Shown here: positions 1-7,136 of the stretch, in pieces
Numbering within the stretch: position 1 is the first letter of the stretch
Layout of the letters: every line of letters begins with the position of its first letter
NCBI GenBank assembly: GCA_018262135.1
Contig: JAGTSD010000161.1
Location: forward strand, 1 to 8,359
Origin: Pseudomonadota bacterium
Lineage (GTDB): Bacteria > Pseudomonadota > Gammaproteobacteria > Competibacterales > Competibacteraceae
Direction of reading: 5' to 3'
DNA length: 8,359 nucleotides
Notes under the pieces: model-generated
Seen by the model: only the letters and a program-made list of their open reading frames with translations
Told to the model about the DNA's origin: nothing
The model's database searches: none
Translations under genes and position numbers: made by a program

Positions 1-1028
1 GTGCCCTTGGCGTCGGGCGGCGCCATCTTGGCGATCAGCGAGGGCAGGATGGCTTCCAGCAGGTTGAAGGCAGTAAAGAAGATCAGGAGCAGCACGGCGG
101 TTTCCAGCACGGTATCGTGCAAGGCCAGCAGCCCGAATTCGGCCAGGACCAGCGTCAGGATCGCGCCCAGGAACACCGGCTTCAGCCGCTGGTATTTCTC
201 GGCGATGATGACGAACGGGATCATCGCCGCCATCGAGATGACCAGCGCCGGCAGGTAGACTTCCCAATGCTGCTCGCTCGGCAGGCCAGCGTCGCGCAGC
301 GCCAGCGGCACGGCGACGAAGGTGGCGGTCAGCAGCAGGTGCAGGGTGAAGATGCCGACGTTCAGCCGCAGCAACTGCCCGTCGAACAGGACCCGCCCGA
401 ACTGCGAAGCGACCGGTTCGGCATCGCGATGCACCCGGCTCTCCATGGGGTCGGGCACCCGAAACCGCACTACGGCGATGCTGAGCAGGGCCAGCAGTCC
501 GGTCAGCCAGAAGATGCCCGGCACCCCGACCCAGCCGTTCAGCACTGGCCCCAGGATCATCGAGACCGCGAAAGAGACACCGATGGTCACGCCGATCACC
601 GCCATGACCTTGAGCCGATGATCCTCGCGGGTCAGATCCGCCGCCAGCGCCATCACCGCCGCCGACACCGCGCCACCGCCCTGCAGTGCGCGACCGAGAA
701 TGACGCCCCAGATCGAATCGGCCAGCGCCGCGACCCCGCTGCCCAGGGCGAAGATCACCAGGCCGAGGTAGATCATCCGCTTGCGGCCGTACCGGTCGGA
801 CAGGAAGCCGAAGGGAATCTGCAGAAGGGCCTGGCTGAAGCCGTAGATGCCGATGGCCAGCCCCGCCAGTGCCGGGGTATTACCCCGCAACTGTTCGGCG
901 TACAGCGCGAACACCGGCAGGATCATGAACAGACCCAGCATTCGCAGCGAAAACACCCCCGCCAGCCAGAACGCTGCCCGGCGCTCGTCTGCGGTCATCC
1001 CCTCACGCACGAAATCAGCCGCCTTCAT
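1..1028 (-). CDS. yajR: YajR-like major facilitator superfamily transporter, 3' end beyond the left edge
   Basis: Inner-membrane MFS transporter; substrate not deducible here. About 342 codons are visible from the ATG at 1028, and no stop is reached before base 1. The N-terminal half is highly hydrophobic. Loop 2-3 carries MFS motif A at about residues 74-84 (GFLSDRYGRKR). Further on come the stretches LGRALQGGGAVSAAVMALAA and DLTREDHRLKVMA, which match E. coli YajR as I remember it. YajR is about 450 residues long, so the last transmembrane helices and the C-terminal cytosolic YAM domain should lie outside the window. Start choice: a GGAGG lies only 2 bases before ATG 1028, and another lies 10 bases before it. 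An in-frame ATG at 998 is also preceded by an AGGGG and cannot be excluded; E. coli YajR has a short N-terminus that fits either. The gene is divergent from the ferritin-like gene. The family call is strong; the transported compound is unknown. Confidence 0.88.
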   Translation of the reverse strand, partial: MKAADFVREGMTADERRAAFWLAGVFSLRMLGLFMILPVFALYAEQLRGNTPALAGLAIGIYGFSQALLQIPFGFLSDRYGRKRMIYLGLVIFALGSGVAALADSIWGVILGRALQGGGAVSAAVMALAADLTREDHRLKVMAVIGVTIGVSFAVSMILGPVLNGWVGVPGIFWLTGLLALLSIAVVRFRVPDPMESRVHRDAEPVASQFGRVLFDGQLLRLNVGIFTLHLLLTATFVAVPLALRDAGLPSEQHWEVYLPALVISMAAMIPFVIIAEKYQRLKPVFLGAILTLVLAEFGLLALHDTVLETAVLLLIFFTAFNLLEAILPSLIAKMAPPDAKG

Positions 1029-1120
1029 CCCCTCCAAACCTCCGCCTGCCTTCAAATCAAGGCCGCCAATAGTACTCTCCTCGACCTTCGCCCGCATGGC
1101 TCGCGGTGGTTCGCGTGTAT

Positions 1121-1151
1121 TTGAAAGTCATTCCTGTTTTTTGACTATGCT
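1121..1151 (+). promoter_or_regulatory. Weak candidate promoter for the ferritin-like gene
   Basis: TTGAAA at 1121-1126 and TATGCT at 1146-1151 resemble sigma-70 boxes, but the 19-base spacer is long. The transcript leader would be about 90 bases. An alternative TTGACG at 1178-1183 has no good -10 box at the right distance. I saw no clear Fur or OxyR operator by eye in this 219-base divergent gap. This is only a suggestion. Confidence 0.22.
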
Positions 1152-1237
1152 TCATGGAAGGCGTGACGGAACCAACCTTGACGATTCGCATCATTATGGC
1201 GACTTACCGCCACGCAACGACCGATTTTTCCGCGATC

Positions 1238-1243
1238 AGGAGG
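1238..1243 (+). promoter_or_regulatory. Ribosome binding site of the ferritin-like gene
   Basis: A perfect AGGAGG lies 4 bases before ATG 1248 and 10 bases before a second in-frame ATG at 1254. Either start gives essentially the same protein. The second has slightly longer than usual spacing and the first slightly shorter, so the true start is uncertain by two residues. Confidence 0.7.
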
Positions 1244-1247
1244 CAAC

Positions 1248-1706
1248 ATGAGCATGAACCAGACGTTTGACAGCAATGCCGCCATCGGCGTGTTGAACCG
1301 GATTCTCGAACTGGAGCTGGCGGGGGTGGTGCGCTACACCCACTACGCACTGATGGTGTATGGCTACAACCGCATCCCCATCGTCGGCTGGTTCAATGCC
1401 CAGGCCGATGAAAGTCTGCTGCACGCCCGCCAGGCCGGTGAGTTGATCACCAGTCTCGGCGGCCAGCCGTCGCTCGGTATCGGCTCGCTGCTGAAAACCC
1501 ACCAGTACGACATCGGCGAGATTCTGCGTGAATCTCTGGCGCACGAACAGGAAGCGCTCACGGCGTATTACGACTTGCTGGATTGCGTGCGGGATCAGGA
1601 CGTGCGCCTGGAGGAGTACGCCCGAACCCAGATCGCCACGGAACAAACTCACCTGGATGAAGTGAACAAGATGCTGCGGATACCAGGCCGGTCCCCGTCG
1701 GCTTAG
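1248..1706 (+). CDS. Bacterioferritin-like (ferritin-like di-iron) protein
   Basis: A 152-residue four-helix ferritin-like protein, probably a soluble cytoplasmic iron-storage or ferroxidase shell subunit. Likely di-iron ligands, read by comparison with E. coli Bfr, are E23 in helix A (LELELAGVVRY), E55 and H59 in helix B (ADESLLHARQAGE), E100 in helix C (AHEQEALTAYY), and E132 and H135 in helix D (ATEQTHLDEV). Length is close to Bfr (158). Two differences stand out. Helix B reads E-x3-H rather than the usual E-x2-H, and the haem-ligand Met of Bfr (M52) aligns with Leu57. This suggests a haem-free bacterioferritin relative rather than canonical Bfr. It has a strong AGGAGG site and is convergent with the catalase gene. 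Bacterioferritin next to catalase is also known for katA and bfrA in Pseudomonas. The superfamily is clear; the exact subfamily and whether it forms a 24-mer are inferred. Confidence 0.87.
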   Translation: MSMNQTFDSNAAIGVLNRILELELAGVVRYTHYALMVYGYNRIPIVGWFNAQADESLLHARQAGELITSLGGQPSLGIGSLLKTHQYDIGEILRESLAHEQEALTAYYDLLDCVRDQDVRLEEYARTQIATEQTHLDEVNKMLRIPGRSPSA

Positions 1707-1720
1707 AAACGGTATAAAAC

Positions 1721-1757
1721 TCCCCTCTCCCCGTGGGAGAGGGGTTGGGGGTGAGGG
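1721..1757 (+). repeat. C/G-rich palindromic intergenic repeat with GGTGAGGG tail
   Basis: CCCCTCTCCC at 1722-1731 pairs perfectly with GGGAGAGGGG at 1735-1744 around a CGT loop, followed by the tail TTGGGGGTGAGGG. Short elements of this look are scattered between genes in many proteobacterial genomes. A five-T run occurs at 1761-1765, about 16 bases after the stem, which is too far for a standard intrinsic terminator. A second element of the same layout and orientation lies inside the large gene at 4924-4959. Confidence 0.7.
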
Positions 1758-1876
1758 CGGTTTTTCAATGGGTTAAATGACCTAACCGTTCCACACCCCC
1801 CCACAAATCAAGCCAGGCTTCGCCGGTTGGGAAAGATCCGCTGGCGCTTAGGCGATTTCCAAAAAAGATCATACCT

Positions 1877-1943
1877 GTAGGTCGGGCTTCAGCCTGACTT
1901 TTAAGCCAATTATATCAAAAAGTTAGGCTAAAGCCCAACCCAC
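1877..1943. repeat. Inverted pair of short-loop REP-type hairpins (BIME-like)
   Basis: The left unit is GTAG at 1877-1880 followed by an 18-base hairpin (1881-1898) with stem GTCGGGCT / AGCCTGAC and loop TC. The right unit is its imperfect inverse: an 18-base hairpin at 1922-1939 and, read on the minus strand, a GTGG head at 1940-1943. The two arms match each other with about three differences over 23 bases and are separated by an AT-rich spacer. Two REPs in opposite orientation with tetranucleotide heads outward is the layout called BIME in enterobacteria. Assigning this sequence to the REP class is inference from shape. Confidence 0.72.
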
Positions 1944-1988
1944 AGTCTGGTATAGTCTTTATTGGAATAAGTGAGTAGCATCCATCGC

Positions 1989-2024
1989 GACCGATGCGGT
2001 TCGCAAGCTCACCGCATCCTACGA
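1989..2024 (-). repeat. REP element (long-loop family), copy 1, at the catalase 3' end
   Basis: Read on the minus strand this is GTAG, then stem GATGCGGT, a 10-base loop, stem ACCGCATC, then GGTC. The 8-bp stem is perfect. All 36 bases are identical to 7741-7776. It ends only 15 bases from the last base of the catalase stop codon, with the GTAG head facing the catalase gene. It could stabilise or end the catalase transcript. Confidence 0.85.
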
Positions 2025-2039
2025 CTACTTACATTCTGT

Positions 2040-3500
2040 CTAGACGGGAACCTCGCTCAACGCAATACCCAGGGCATCAGCGACGCCCTTGCCATAGGCG
2101 GGATCGGCCTTCAGGCAGTGGCCGATATGGCGGATCTGAATCTCGCGCGGCGCTTCACCGATGGAACGCGCCGTGTTCTCGAACAAGGCCTGTTGCTGGG
2201 CAGGTGTCATCAGGCGGAACAGCGCGCCGGGCTGCGAAAAATAGTCGGCATCATCTTCCCGGAAGTTCCAGTGATCGGCGTCGCCGGACAGCTTGAGCGG
2301 CGGCTCGGCGAACTCCGGCTGCTCCCGCCACTCACCGTAACTGTTCGGCTCGTAGCCCAGCCTGCCGCCATGGTTGCCATCCACCCGCATCAGACCGTCG
2401 CGGTGGTAGCTGTGGACCGGGCAGCGCGGCGCGTTGACCGGAATGAGGTGATGATTCACCCCCAAACGGTAGCGCTGGGCATCGCCATAGGAAAACAGCC
2501 GTCCTTGCAACATCTTGTCGGGCGAGAAACCGATGCCGGGCACGATGTTGGCCGGATTGAAGGCCGATTGCTCCACTTCCGCGAAGAAGTTCTCCGGGTT
2601 GCGGTTCAGCTCCATCACGCCGACCTCGATCAGCGGATAGTCCTTATGCGGCCAGATCTTGGTGAGATCGAACGGATGGTAGGGCACTTTGGCAGCGTCG
2701 GCTTCCGGCATGATCTGCACCTTGAGCGTCCACTTCGGGAAGTCGCCCCGTTCGATGCTCTCGTAGAGGTCGCGCTGATGGCTCTCGCGGTCCTTGCCGA
2801 TGATCGCCTCGGCTTCGGCGTCGGTCAGGTTCCGGATGCCCTGCTGGGACTTGAAGTGGAACTTGACCCAGTAGCGCTCGTTTTTCGCATTGATGAAGCT
2901 GAAAGTGTGGCTGCCGAAGCCGTGCATGTGGCGATACGTCGCCGGAATGCCACGGTCGCTCATGACGATGGTGATCTGGTGCAGCGCCTCGGGCAGTGAG
3001 GTCCAGAAATCCCAGTTGTTCTTCGCGCTGCGCAGGTTGGTGCGTGGATCGCGCTTGACCGCGTGGTTGAGGTCGGGGAACTTGAGTGGATCGCGCAGGA
3101 AGAACACCGGCGTGTTGTTGCCGACCAGGTCCCAGTTGCCTTCCTCGGTGTAGAACTTGACCGCGAAGCCGCGAATGTCGCGCTCGGCGTCAGCCGCGCC
3201 GCGCTCGCCGGCCACGGTGGTGAACCGGGCGAACAGCTCGGTTTTCTTGCCGACCTCGGAGAAGATTTTCGCCCTCGTGTAGGCTGTGATGTCGTTGGTG
3301 ACGGTGAACATGCCATAGGCGCCGGAGCCCTTGGCGTGCATGCGTCGTTCGGGGATGACCTCGCGGTCGAAGTGGGCGAGTTTTTCCAGGAACCAGACAT
3401 CCTGCAACAGTTGCGGGCCGCGTGGCCCGGCGGTCATCACGTTCTGGTTGTCGGCAACCGGACACCCGGCGGTGGTGGTCAGTTTTTTCGGATCGCTCAT
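2040..3500 (-). CDS. katA: Monofunctional haem catalase
   Basis: A 486-residue small-subunit haem catalase that disproportionates H2O2 to water and O2, probably a cytoplasmic tetramer. The active-site signature is complete: distal His55 within [13 protein letters not shown], distal Asn128 within [14 protein letters not shown], and the proximal haem-ligand Tyr338 in [12 protein letters not shown] (334-345). The region [15 protein letters not shown] (190-204) is also typical. The C-terminal catalase-related domain occupies roughly residues 420-484. Length matches clade 3 small-subunit catalases; it lacks the extra C-terminal domain of large catalases. The N-terminus starts directly as [11 protein letters not shown] with no signal peptide. 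ATG 3500 is preceded by AGGAGA at 3506-3511 with good spacing. The gene converges on the ferritin-like gene and diverges from the large membrane-protein gene. OxyR control would be usual for the family, but I see no operator I can defend. The symbol is a family label; ortholog naming between katA and katB is not resolvable here. Confidence 0.96.
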   Translation of the reverse strand: MSDPKKLTTTAGCPVADNQNVMTAGPRGPQLLQDVWFLEKLAHFDREVIPERRMHAKGSGAYGMFTVTNDITAYTRAKIFSEVGKKTELFARFTTVAGERGAADAERDIRGFAVKFYTEEGNWDLVGNNTPVFFLRDPLKFPDLNHAVKRDPRTNLRSAKNNWDFWTSLPEALHQITIVMSDRGIPATYRHMHGFGSHTFSFINAKNERYWVKFHFKSQQGIRNLTDAEAEAIIGKDRESHQRDLYESIERGDFPKWTLKVQIMPEADAAKVPYHPFDLTKIWPHKDYPLIEVGVMELNRNPENFFAEVEQSAFNPANIVPGIGFSPDKMLQGRLFSYGDAQRYRLGVNHHLIPVNAPRCPVHSYHRDGLMRVDGNHGGRLGYEPNSYGEWREQPEFAEPPLKLSGDADHWNFREDDADYFSQPGALFRLMTPAQQQALFENTARSIGEAPREIQIRHIGHCLKADPAYGKGVADALGIALSEVPV

Positions 3501-3549
3501 GGCGTTCTCCTGCTCGGTTGGTGGATCGGGGTCTGCAGCTCATAGTATG

Positions 3550-3570
3550 GCCGGCGATGGAAGCGCCGGC
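3550..3570 (-). other. Small GC-rich hairpin in the catalase leader
   Basis: GCCGGC at 3550-3555 and GCCGGC at 3565-3570 can pair around a 9-base loop. It would lie in the 5' untranslated leader of the catalase mRNA if transcription starts at the candidate promoter further upstream. It may be incidental in GC-rich DNA. Confidence 0.25.
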
Positions 3571-3645
3571 AGGGAGGAGTGAGAGTCTTCGTTTTGGGCA
3601 TGGTCGGACTCCTGCGGGTGGGACGGACGACGGTGCCCGCGCGAT

Positions 3646-3674
3646 TTAGTATCCTGAAAAGTAGGGTTTATGAA
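3646..3674 (-). promoter_or_regulatory. Candidate catalase promoter
   Basis: On the minus strand, TTCATA (complement of 3669-3674) and TACTAA (complement of 3646-3651) are separated by 17 bases. The match to sigma-70 consensus is partial (4/6 and 3/6). It would give a leader of about 140 bases. The AT-rich setting supports promoter activity somewhere in 3645-3719, but exact assignment is weak. Confidence 0.3.
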
Positions 3675-3682
3675 AAATTGAA

Positions 3683-3688
3683 TATAAT
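3683..3688 (+). promoter_or_regulatory. Consensus -10 box upstream of the large membrane-protein gene
   Basis: A perfect TATAAT lies in an AT-rich island (about 3645-3719) in otherwise GC-rich DNA, 31 bases before ATG 3720. No good -35 box is visible at 16-18 bases upstream. Transcription from here would leave a leader of only about 25 bases. No Shine-Dalgarno sequence is evident before ATG 3720. Confidence 0.4.
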
Positions 3689-3719
3689 AAAAGAACCAAT
3701 AGCCATTACCTATTGAATC

Positions 3720-6700
3720 ATGAGCCAGCGCATCGCTTCCAGGTTGAGGGTCAAAGCTTTTCGCCGGCGCGTGCTCCGGCCGACGGAGGGGGTATTTCTG
3801 TTCCATCCCCGGGGGCTGGAGCGCCTGGTCCGCCGCCATTTGGGCGATGGCCTGCCGGGCCTCTCGATTCCGTCGCTCGGTTATTACCTGATGCCGCGCG
3901 GTGCCTTTCTGCTCGGTCTGGAGGAGGAGAATCCCGACGCGCTGGCGGTGGTTGAAGGGCTCAATCTGCCCGACTGGGTGATTCTGCTACCCATGCCGTC
4001 GGCCCAGGAGTTGGCGACTGGCGAGCCGGGACGCTGGCTGCGCGACTACTGGGGCCGCCGGTTCGAGGCCGAGGTGGGGCGGGCCTGGCAGATCGCGCGC
4101 ACCGACAATCAGGATCACGACGCCTTTGGCGCCCGGGGGCTGGCCCAGACCCTTGGCGAGCAGGCGTTTCGCGAGGCGCGAACCGTGCTCGAACAGGACC
4201 GGCGGGTGGCGCTGGGGCTGGACGACGAAACGCTGGGCCGGTATTTCATCGGTTTTGTCGTGTATCTGCGCTATTTCGTCCCCGGCGCCCGCGCCTACTT
4301 TTTTCCGGCCATCCGGGACTGGGACGAGCTGGATCGCTGGCTAAAGGACGGGGGGCTGGACCTGCCACCGCCCCGGCACGGCCGTCGCTGGCCGCAACTC
4401 CTGACCCGGAGTCGCCCCTCCGGCTTTGATGGCGTTCCCGATTACGAACCGGAACTGCCGCTGCGCCTGCCGTTCGGCCGTACCGATCCCGATCTGGCCG
4501 ATGGCATGAATACGATCCTGCCGCTGACGATGAAACCCGTGCCAGCCTTCAACCGGGAAGCCGGCGCTGGGACGACTCCGGCCAGCGCATCGGCGGATGG
4601 CGACCGGATGGTCCGATGGATCGAAGCGCGCTGCCAGGAGGCGCTGCAGCAGGCTTCCGCCCTGACCCGGAAACCGAACTGGCTCGTGTCGGGTTGGCGC
4701 GCGCTGGTCGGACGGTTGACGCCGGTCATGGAATGGCTGGTCACGCTGCTGGAGCGCCCAGCGGTCGCGCATGGCCACGGCGCGTCGCCCGGATGGGTCC
4801 TCAGCGCACGCCTGCGCCTTTTCCGCCATGGGATTCATACGGCCTTCCGGGCCGAGATGGCGGGCCGCTATGGCGTGGCGCTCCACCATCTCGGCATGGC
4901 CCGGCGCCAGTATTGGCGAATGGCTCCCACCCCCCCGGCGGGGGAGAGTGGGGATGGGGAGGATGCCGTGACGCGGGCTCTGGCGGAACGCCAGCATGAA
5001 ATCGTCGAGGCGCTGGCCCATACCCTCGCTGCCACCTGGAAGCTCGATGCCAGGTCCACCCGGATCCTGGAGTATTACCGATTGCAGCCATTCGTCTGGC
5101 TGTGGAGTGGTGGCCGGCAATCCTTGCGGCTGGGATTGCCGTTTCAGGGTCCGCTCAAGGCGCTGCGCGCTCTCAACGCCGCGAGAACCCGTCTCGATCA
5201 GTTGCCGTGGTCCGGGGCCGAGGTCGCCTATTTCAGCGCGCCGCTGCGGACTCTGGGCGATCTGATCGGCCAGCGGCTCCGCCAGCAACTCGGGCCGCGT
5301 CTGCGTAGCCTGCTGGACGCGGCCGGTTTCCGCCCCGGCGACCTTCGGCAGCGGGTGGCGCGGAACGTGCTCCAGGAAGAACTGTTCGCGATCATCCTGC
5401 GGCGCTGGCATCTGCGGTTCGCTGATCTGCGGGACGCCGTGGCCCGCAACGAGTTGCAGTTGCCGGATCCGGGCTGGCGCGAGCTGCTGCTGGGGGATCG
5501 CCTGGCGCGCTTCGATCGCCAGGCCCGCGCCGCCCTGCCGGGGGTTTATCGGCCGGGTGAGTTTTACCTGAAAGGCTTGCAGCAGTTGAGCGCTCCGCTG
5601 TTTGGCGCCTCCGCCGGACGGGCGATCACCCGTTTTCTGCTGTTCCCGTTTGGCGTGGCCTTCATCGCGCTGGAATCGTCGAGCTATCTGCTGAATCTGG
5701 TTCCGATGGCGCAGGGGCCGGTGCGGCTGGTCAATCCGGGGTCGGTACTGGGGGTCGGCGCGGGGCTGGCCTTCCTGCTTTATACCGGACCGGGACAGAG
5801 AGTTGCCGCTGCTGTTGGCCGGGGTTGTCGCTGGCTGTTCGCCGAATTCCTGTATCGGAACGTGGCGCGGTGGCTGCGCTGGGGACGGGCGGTCCGCTGG
5901 CTACGGTTTCCGCTGGGTCGGAAAATCTCCCGCTACCTGCTGGAACCGTTGCTGGTGGGTCTGGTCTTGGTGCTGCCGCTGCTGGGTGTCGCAAAAGGGT
6001 TTGGAATCGCCGCCGACGGGCTGCTGCCCGCCTTCCTGCTCGGGTTCGGCTTCATCCTGGGCAGCCTCCTGCGCAACAGCCCCATGGGACGCCGACTGCT
6101 GGATGGCATCATCACCCGGTTCGTCACCTTCTGGCGCCGGGTTCATCACACCCTGATCGTCGGCCTGGTCCGGTGGGTCATCGATCTGTTCGGCTGGTTG
6201 ATGCACGGGATCGAACAAGGCCTCCATCGGGTGGATGAAGCGGTCAGCCATCACCACGACGAGGGACGGGGCGTGATGGCGGTCAAGGCTGTCACCGGCC
6301 CGGTCTGGCGGGCGATCAGCGATGGGATTCATTTCTACGCGGCCGTGCTGGTCGAACCGCAGATCAACCCGATCAAGCATTTCCCGGTGGTGATGGTGGC
6401 CGACAAATTCATGCTGCCATTTTTTCCCGCGCTGACGGCTGCGCTGCTGGCGCTGCTGGACCCCGTGCTACCCCGGTTCGTCAGCGTGCCACTTGCGACT
6501 GCGACCGTACTGCTCTCGCCCGGCCTGTTCGGGTTTCTGGCTTGGGAGTTGAATGAAAACTGGAAACTGTATCGCGCCAACCATCCCGACTCCGCCCAGC
6601 CTGCGCGCTTTGGACCCGAGGGTGAAACGCTGCGTGCCTTGCTGCAGCCCGGGTTTCATTCGGGCGCGCTGCCGAAGGCGTTCGCCGAACTCAGAGCGGT

Positions 6701-7136
6701 GATCGCCCTGGAAAACGAGCATCAGTGCAGCTATCCCCAGCGTCTGCGCGAGGCCGAGGCGCGGCTGAGCGAGATTCTGGAATCCCTGCGGACGTTCGCA
6801 ACCCGCGAGCTGGGGTTCGCGCTCGCGGAACGATGGCGGGCCGCGGGTTACGAGCGGGCCGAAGCGGTGGTGGTGAAATTGGAAGCGGCCACGGCATCGC
6901 TCGACCTGGGGGTGGCGCTGTATCCCCAGGGCCGGCAAGGAGCGACAGGCGAGCCGGTTTGGCTCGATCTCCGCTTCGACCTGCAGACGGACGGGCTACA
7001 GGGCGAGATCGGCCTGGGAGGTTCGTTCGAAAGTCTCGGCGCCGAGGAGAGAACATGGCTGGAAGCCGAAGCGGAGTATTTTCTGGAGCGGGCTGGAGCC
7101 AAATCGATTAAGTGCCGTAGCGCCGTAGCGCCGTAG
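3720..7136 (+). CDS. Large multi-pass membrane protein of unknown function (1138 aa)
   Basis: I do not recognise a named family. The first ~630 residues look soluble and rich in Arg and amphipathic helices (for example RTVLEQDRRVALGLDDETLG near 154-173). Hydrophobic segments that could span the membrane lie at about 638-660, 672-690, 740-758, 765-784, 896-914 and 920-942, with a weaker one at 811-828. A His/Asp cluster (SHHHDE, 843-848) sits in the loop before the last pair. The motif NPIKHFPVVMVADKF (883-897) precedes a hydrophobic hairpin, and WELNENWKLY (942-951) then GFHSGALPKAF (978-988) follow; these look like conserved family motifs. The tail (about 990-1120) resembles a charged helical and beta soluble domain. 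No Walker A box or other catalytic motif was found. Residues 402-415 are encoded by a palindromic repeat, and the last seven codons plus the stop come from a tandem repeat. ATG 3720 lacks a clear ribosome site; TTG 3744 or GTG 3771 are possible later starts. Codon use and unbroken length leave no doubt that it is coding. Confidence 0.85.
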   Translation: MSQRIASRLRVKAFRRRVLRPTEGVFLFHPRGLERLVRRHLGDGLPGLSIPSLGYYLMPRGAFLLGLEEENPDALAVVEGLNLPDWVILLPMPSAQELATGEPGRWLRDYWGRRFEAEVGRAWQIARTDNQDHDAFGARGLAQTLGEQAFREARTVLEQDRRVALGLDDETLGRYFIGFVVYLRYFVPGARAYFFPAIRDWDELDRWLKDGGLDLPPPRHGRRWPQLLTRSRPSGFDGVPDYEPELPLRLPFGRTDPDLADGMNTILPLTMKPVPAFNREAGAGTTPASASADGDRMVRWIEARCQEALQQASALTRKPNWLVSGWRALVGRLTPVMEWLVTLLERPAVAHGHGASPGWVLSARLRLFRHGIHTAFRAEMAGRYGVALHHLGMARRQYWRMAPTPPAGESGDGEDAVTRALAERQHEIVEALAHTLAATWKLDARSTRILEYYRLQPFVWLWSGGRQSLRLGLPFQGPLKALRALNAARTRLDQLPWSGAEVAYFSAPLRTLGDLIGQRLRQQLGPRLRSLLDAAGFRPGDLRQRVARNVLQEELFAIILRRWHLRFADLRDAVARNELQLPDPGWRELLLGDRLARFDRQARAALPGVYRPGEFYLKGLQQLSAPLFGASAGRAITRFLLFPFGVAFIALESSSYLLNLVPMAQGPVRLVNPGSVLGVGAGLAFLLYTGPGQRVAAAVGRGCRWLFAEFLYRNVARWLRWGRAVRWLRFPLGRKISRYLLEPLLVGLVLVLPLLGVAKGFGIAADGLLPAFLLGFGFILGSLLRNSPMGRRLLDGIITRFVTFWRRVHHTLIVGLVRWVIDLFGWLMHGIEQGLHRVDEAVSHHHDEGRGVMAVKAVTGPVWRAISDGIHFYAAVLVEPQINPIKHFPVVMVADKFMLPFFPALTAALLALLDPVLPRFVSVPLATATVLLSPGLFGFLAWELNENWKLYRANHPDSAQPARFGPEGETLRALLQPGFHSGALPKAFAELRAVIALENEHQCSYPQRLREAEARLSEILESLRTFATRELGFALAERWRAAGYERAEAVVVKLEAATASLDLGVALYPQGRQGATGEPVWLDLRFDLQTDGLQGEIGLGGSFESLGAEERTWLEAEAEYFLERAGAKSIKCRSAVAP
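4924..4959 (+). repeat. Palindromic repeat embedded in frame within the large gene
   Basis: CCCAC (4926-4930) pairs with GTGGG (4948-4952), and CCCCC (4932-4936) pairs with GGGGG (4940-4944) around GGC. The tail TGGGGATGGGG follows. Layout and orientation match the intergenic element at 1721-1757. It is translated as a low-complexity APTPPAGESGDGED stretch (residues 402-415) between helical segments, and the reading frame is kept. The relationship is by shape and partial identity; base composition alone could produce some similarity. Confidence 0.5.

Larger units (their letters stand above)
1707..2039. other. Convergent intergenic gap filled with palindromic repeats
   Basis: This stretch lies between the stop of the ferritin-like gene and the stop of the catalase gene. 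I see no gene in it. It contains a C/G-rich hairpin (1721-1757), an inverted pair of short-loop REP-type hairpins (1877-1943) and one long-loop REP (1989-2024). The bases between them (about 1758-1876 and 1944-1988) show nothing recognisable. There is no classic stem plus T-run terminator for either gene, so the hairpins may serve to stop transcription or protect 3' ends; that is inference. Confidence 0.8.

Noticed and set aside
117..1124. Long plus-strand reading frame (335 codons) opposite the YajR-like gene
   Set aside because: Its protein is rich in Gln, Arg, His and Asp with no recognisable motif, and it is antisense to a clear MFS transporter. It is a GC-rich shadow frame.
1178..1206. 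Sigma-70 promoter with TTGACG
   Set aside because: The -35-like box is good, but the hexamer 17 bases downstream (GACTTA) matches the -10 consensus at only one position.
1722..1765. Intrinsic terminator of the ferritin-like gene
   Set aside because: The stem is strong, but the T-run starts about 16 bases after it, and the hairpin matches a scattered repeat type. Termination here is possible but not shown.
1971..2999. Plus-strand frame of 342 codons opposite the catalase gene
   Set aside because: Antisense to a catalase with all catalytic residues, and it begins inside a repeat gap. It is a shadow of the real gene.
4341..5411. Minus-strand frame of 356 codons within the large membrane-protein gene
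   Set aside because: Composition is dominated by Pro, Gln, Arg and Gly, with no motif or ribosome site. The opposite frame is continuous over 3.4 kb.
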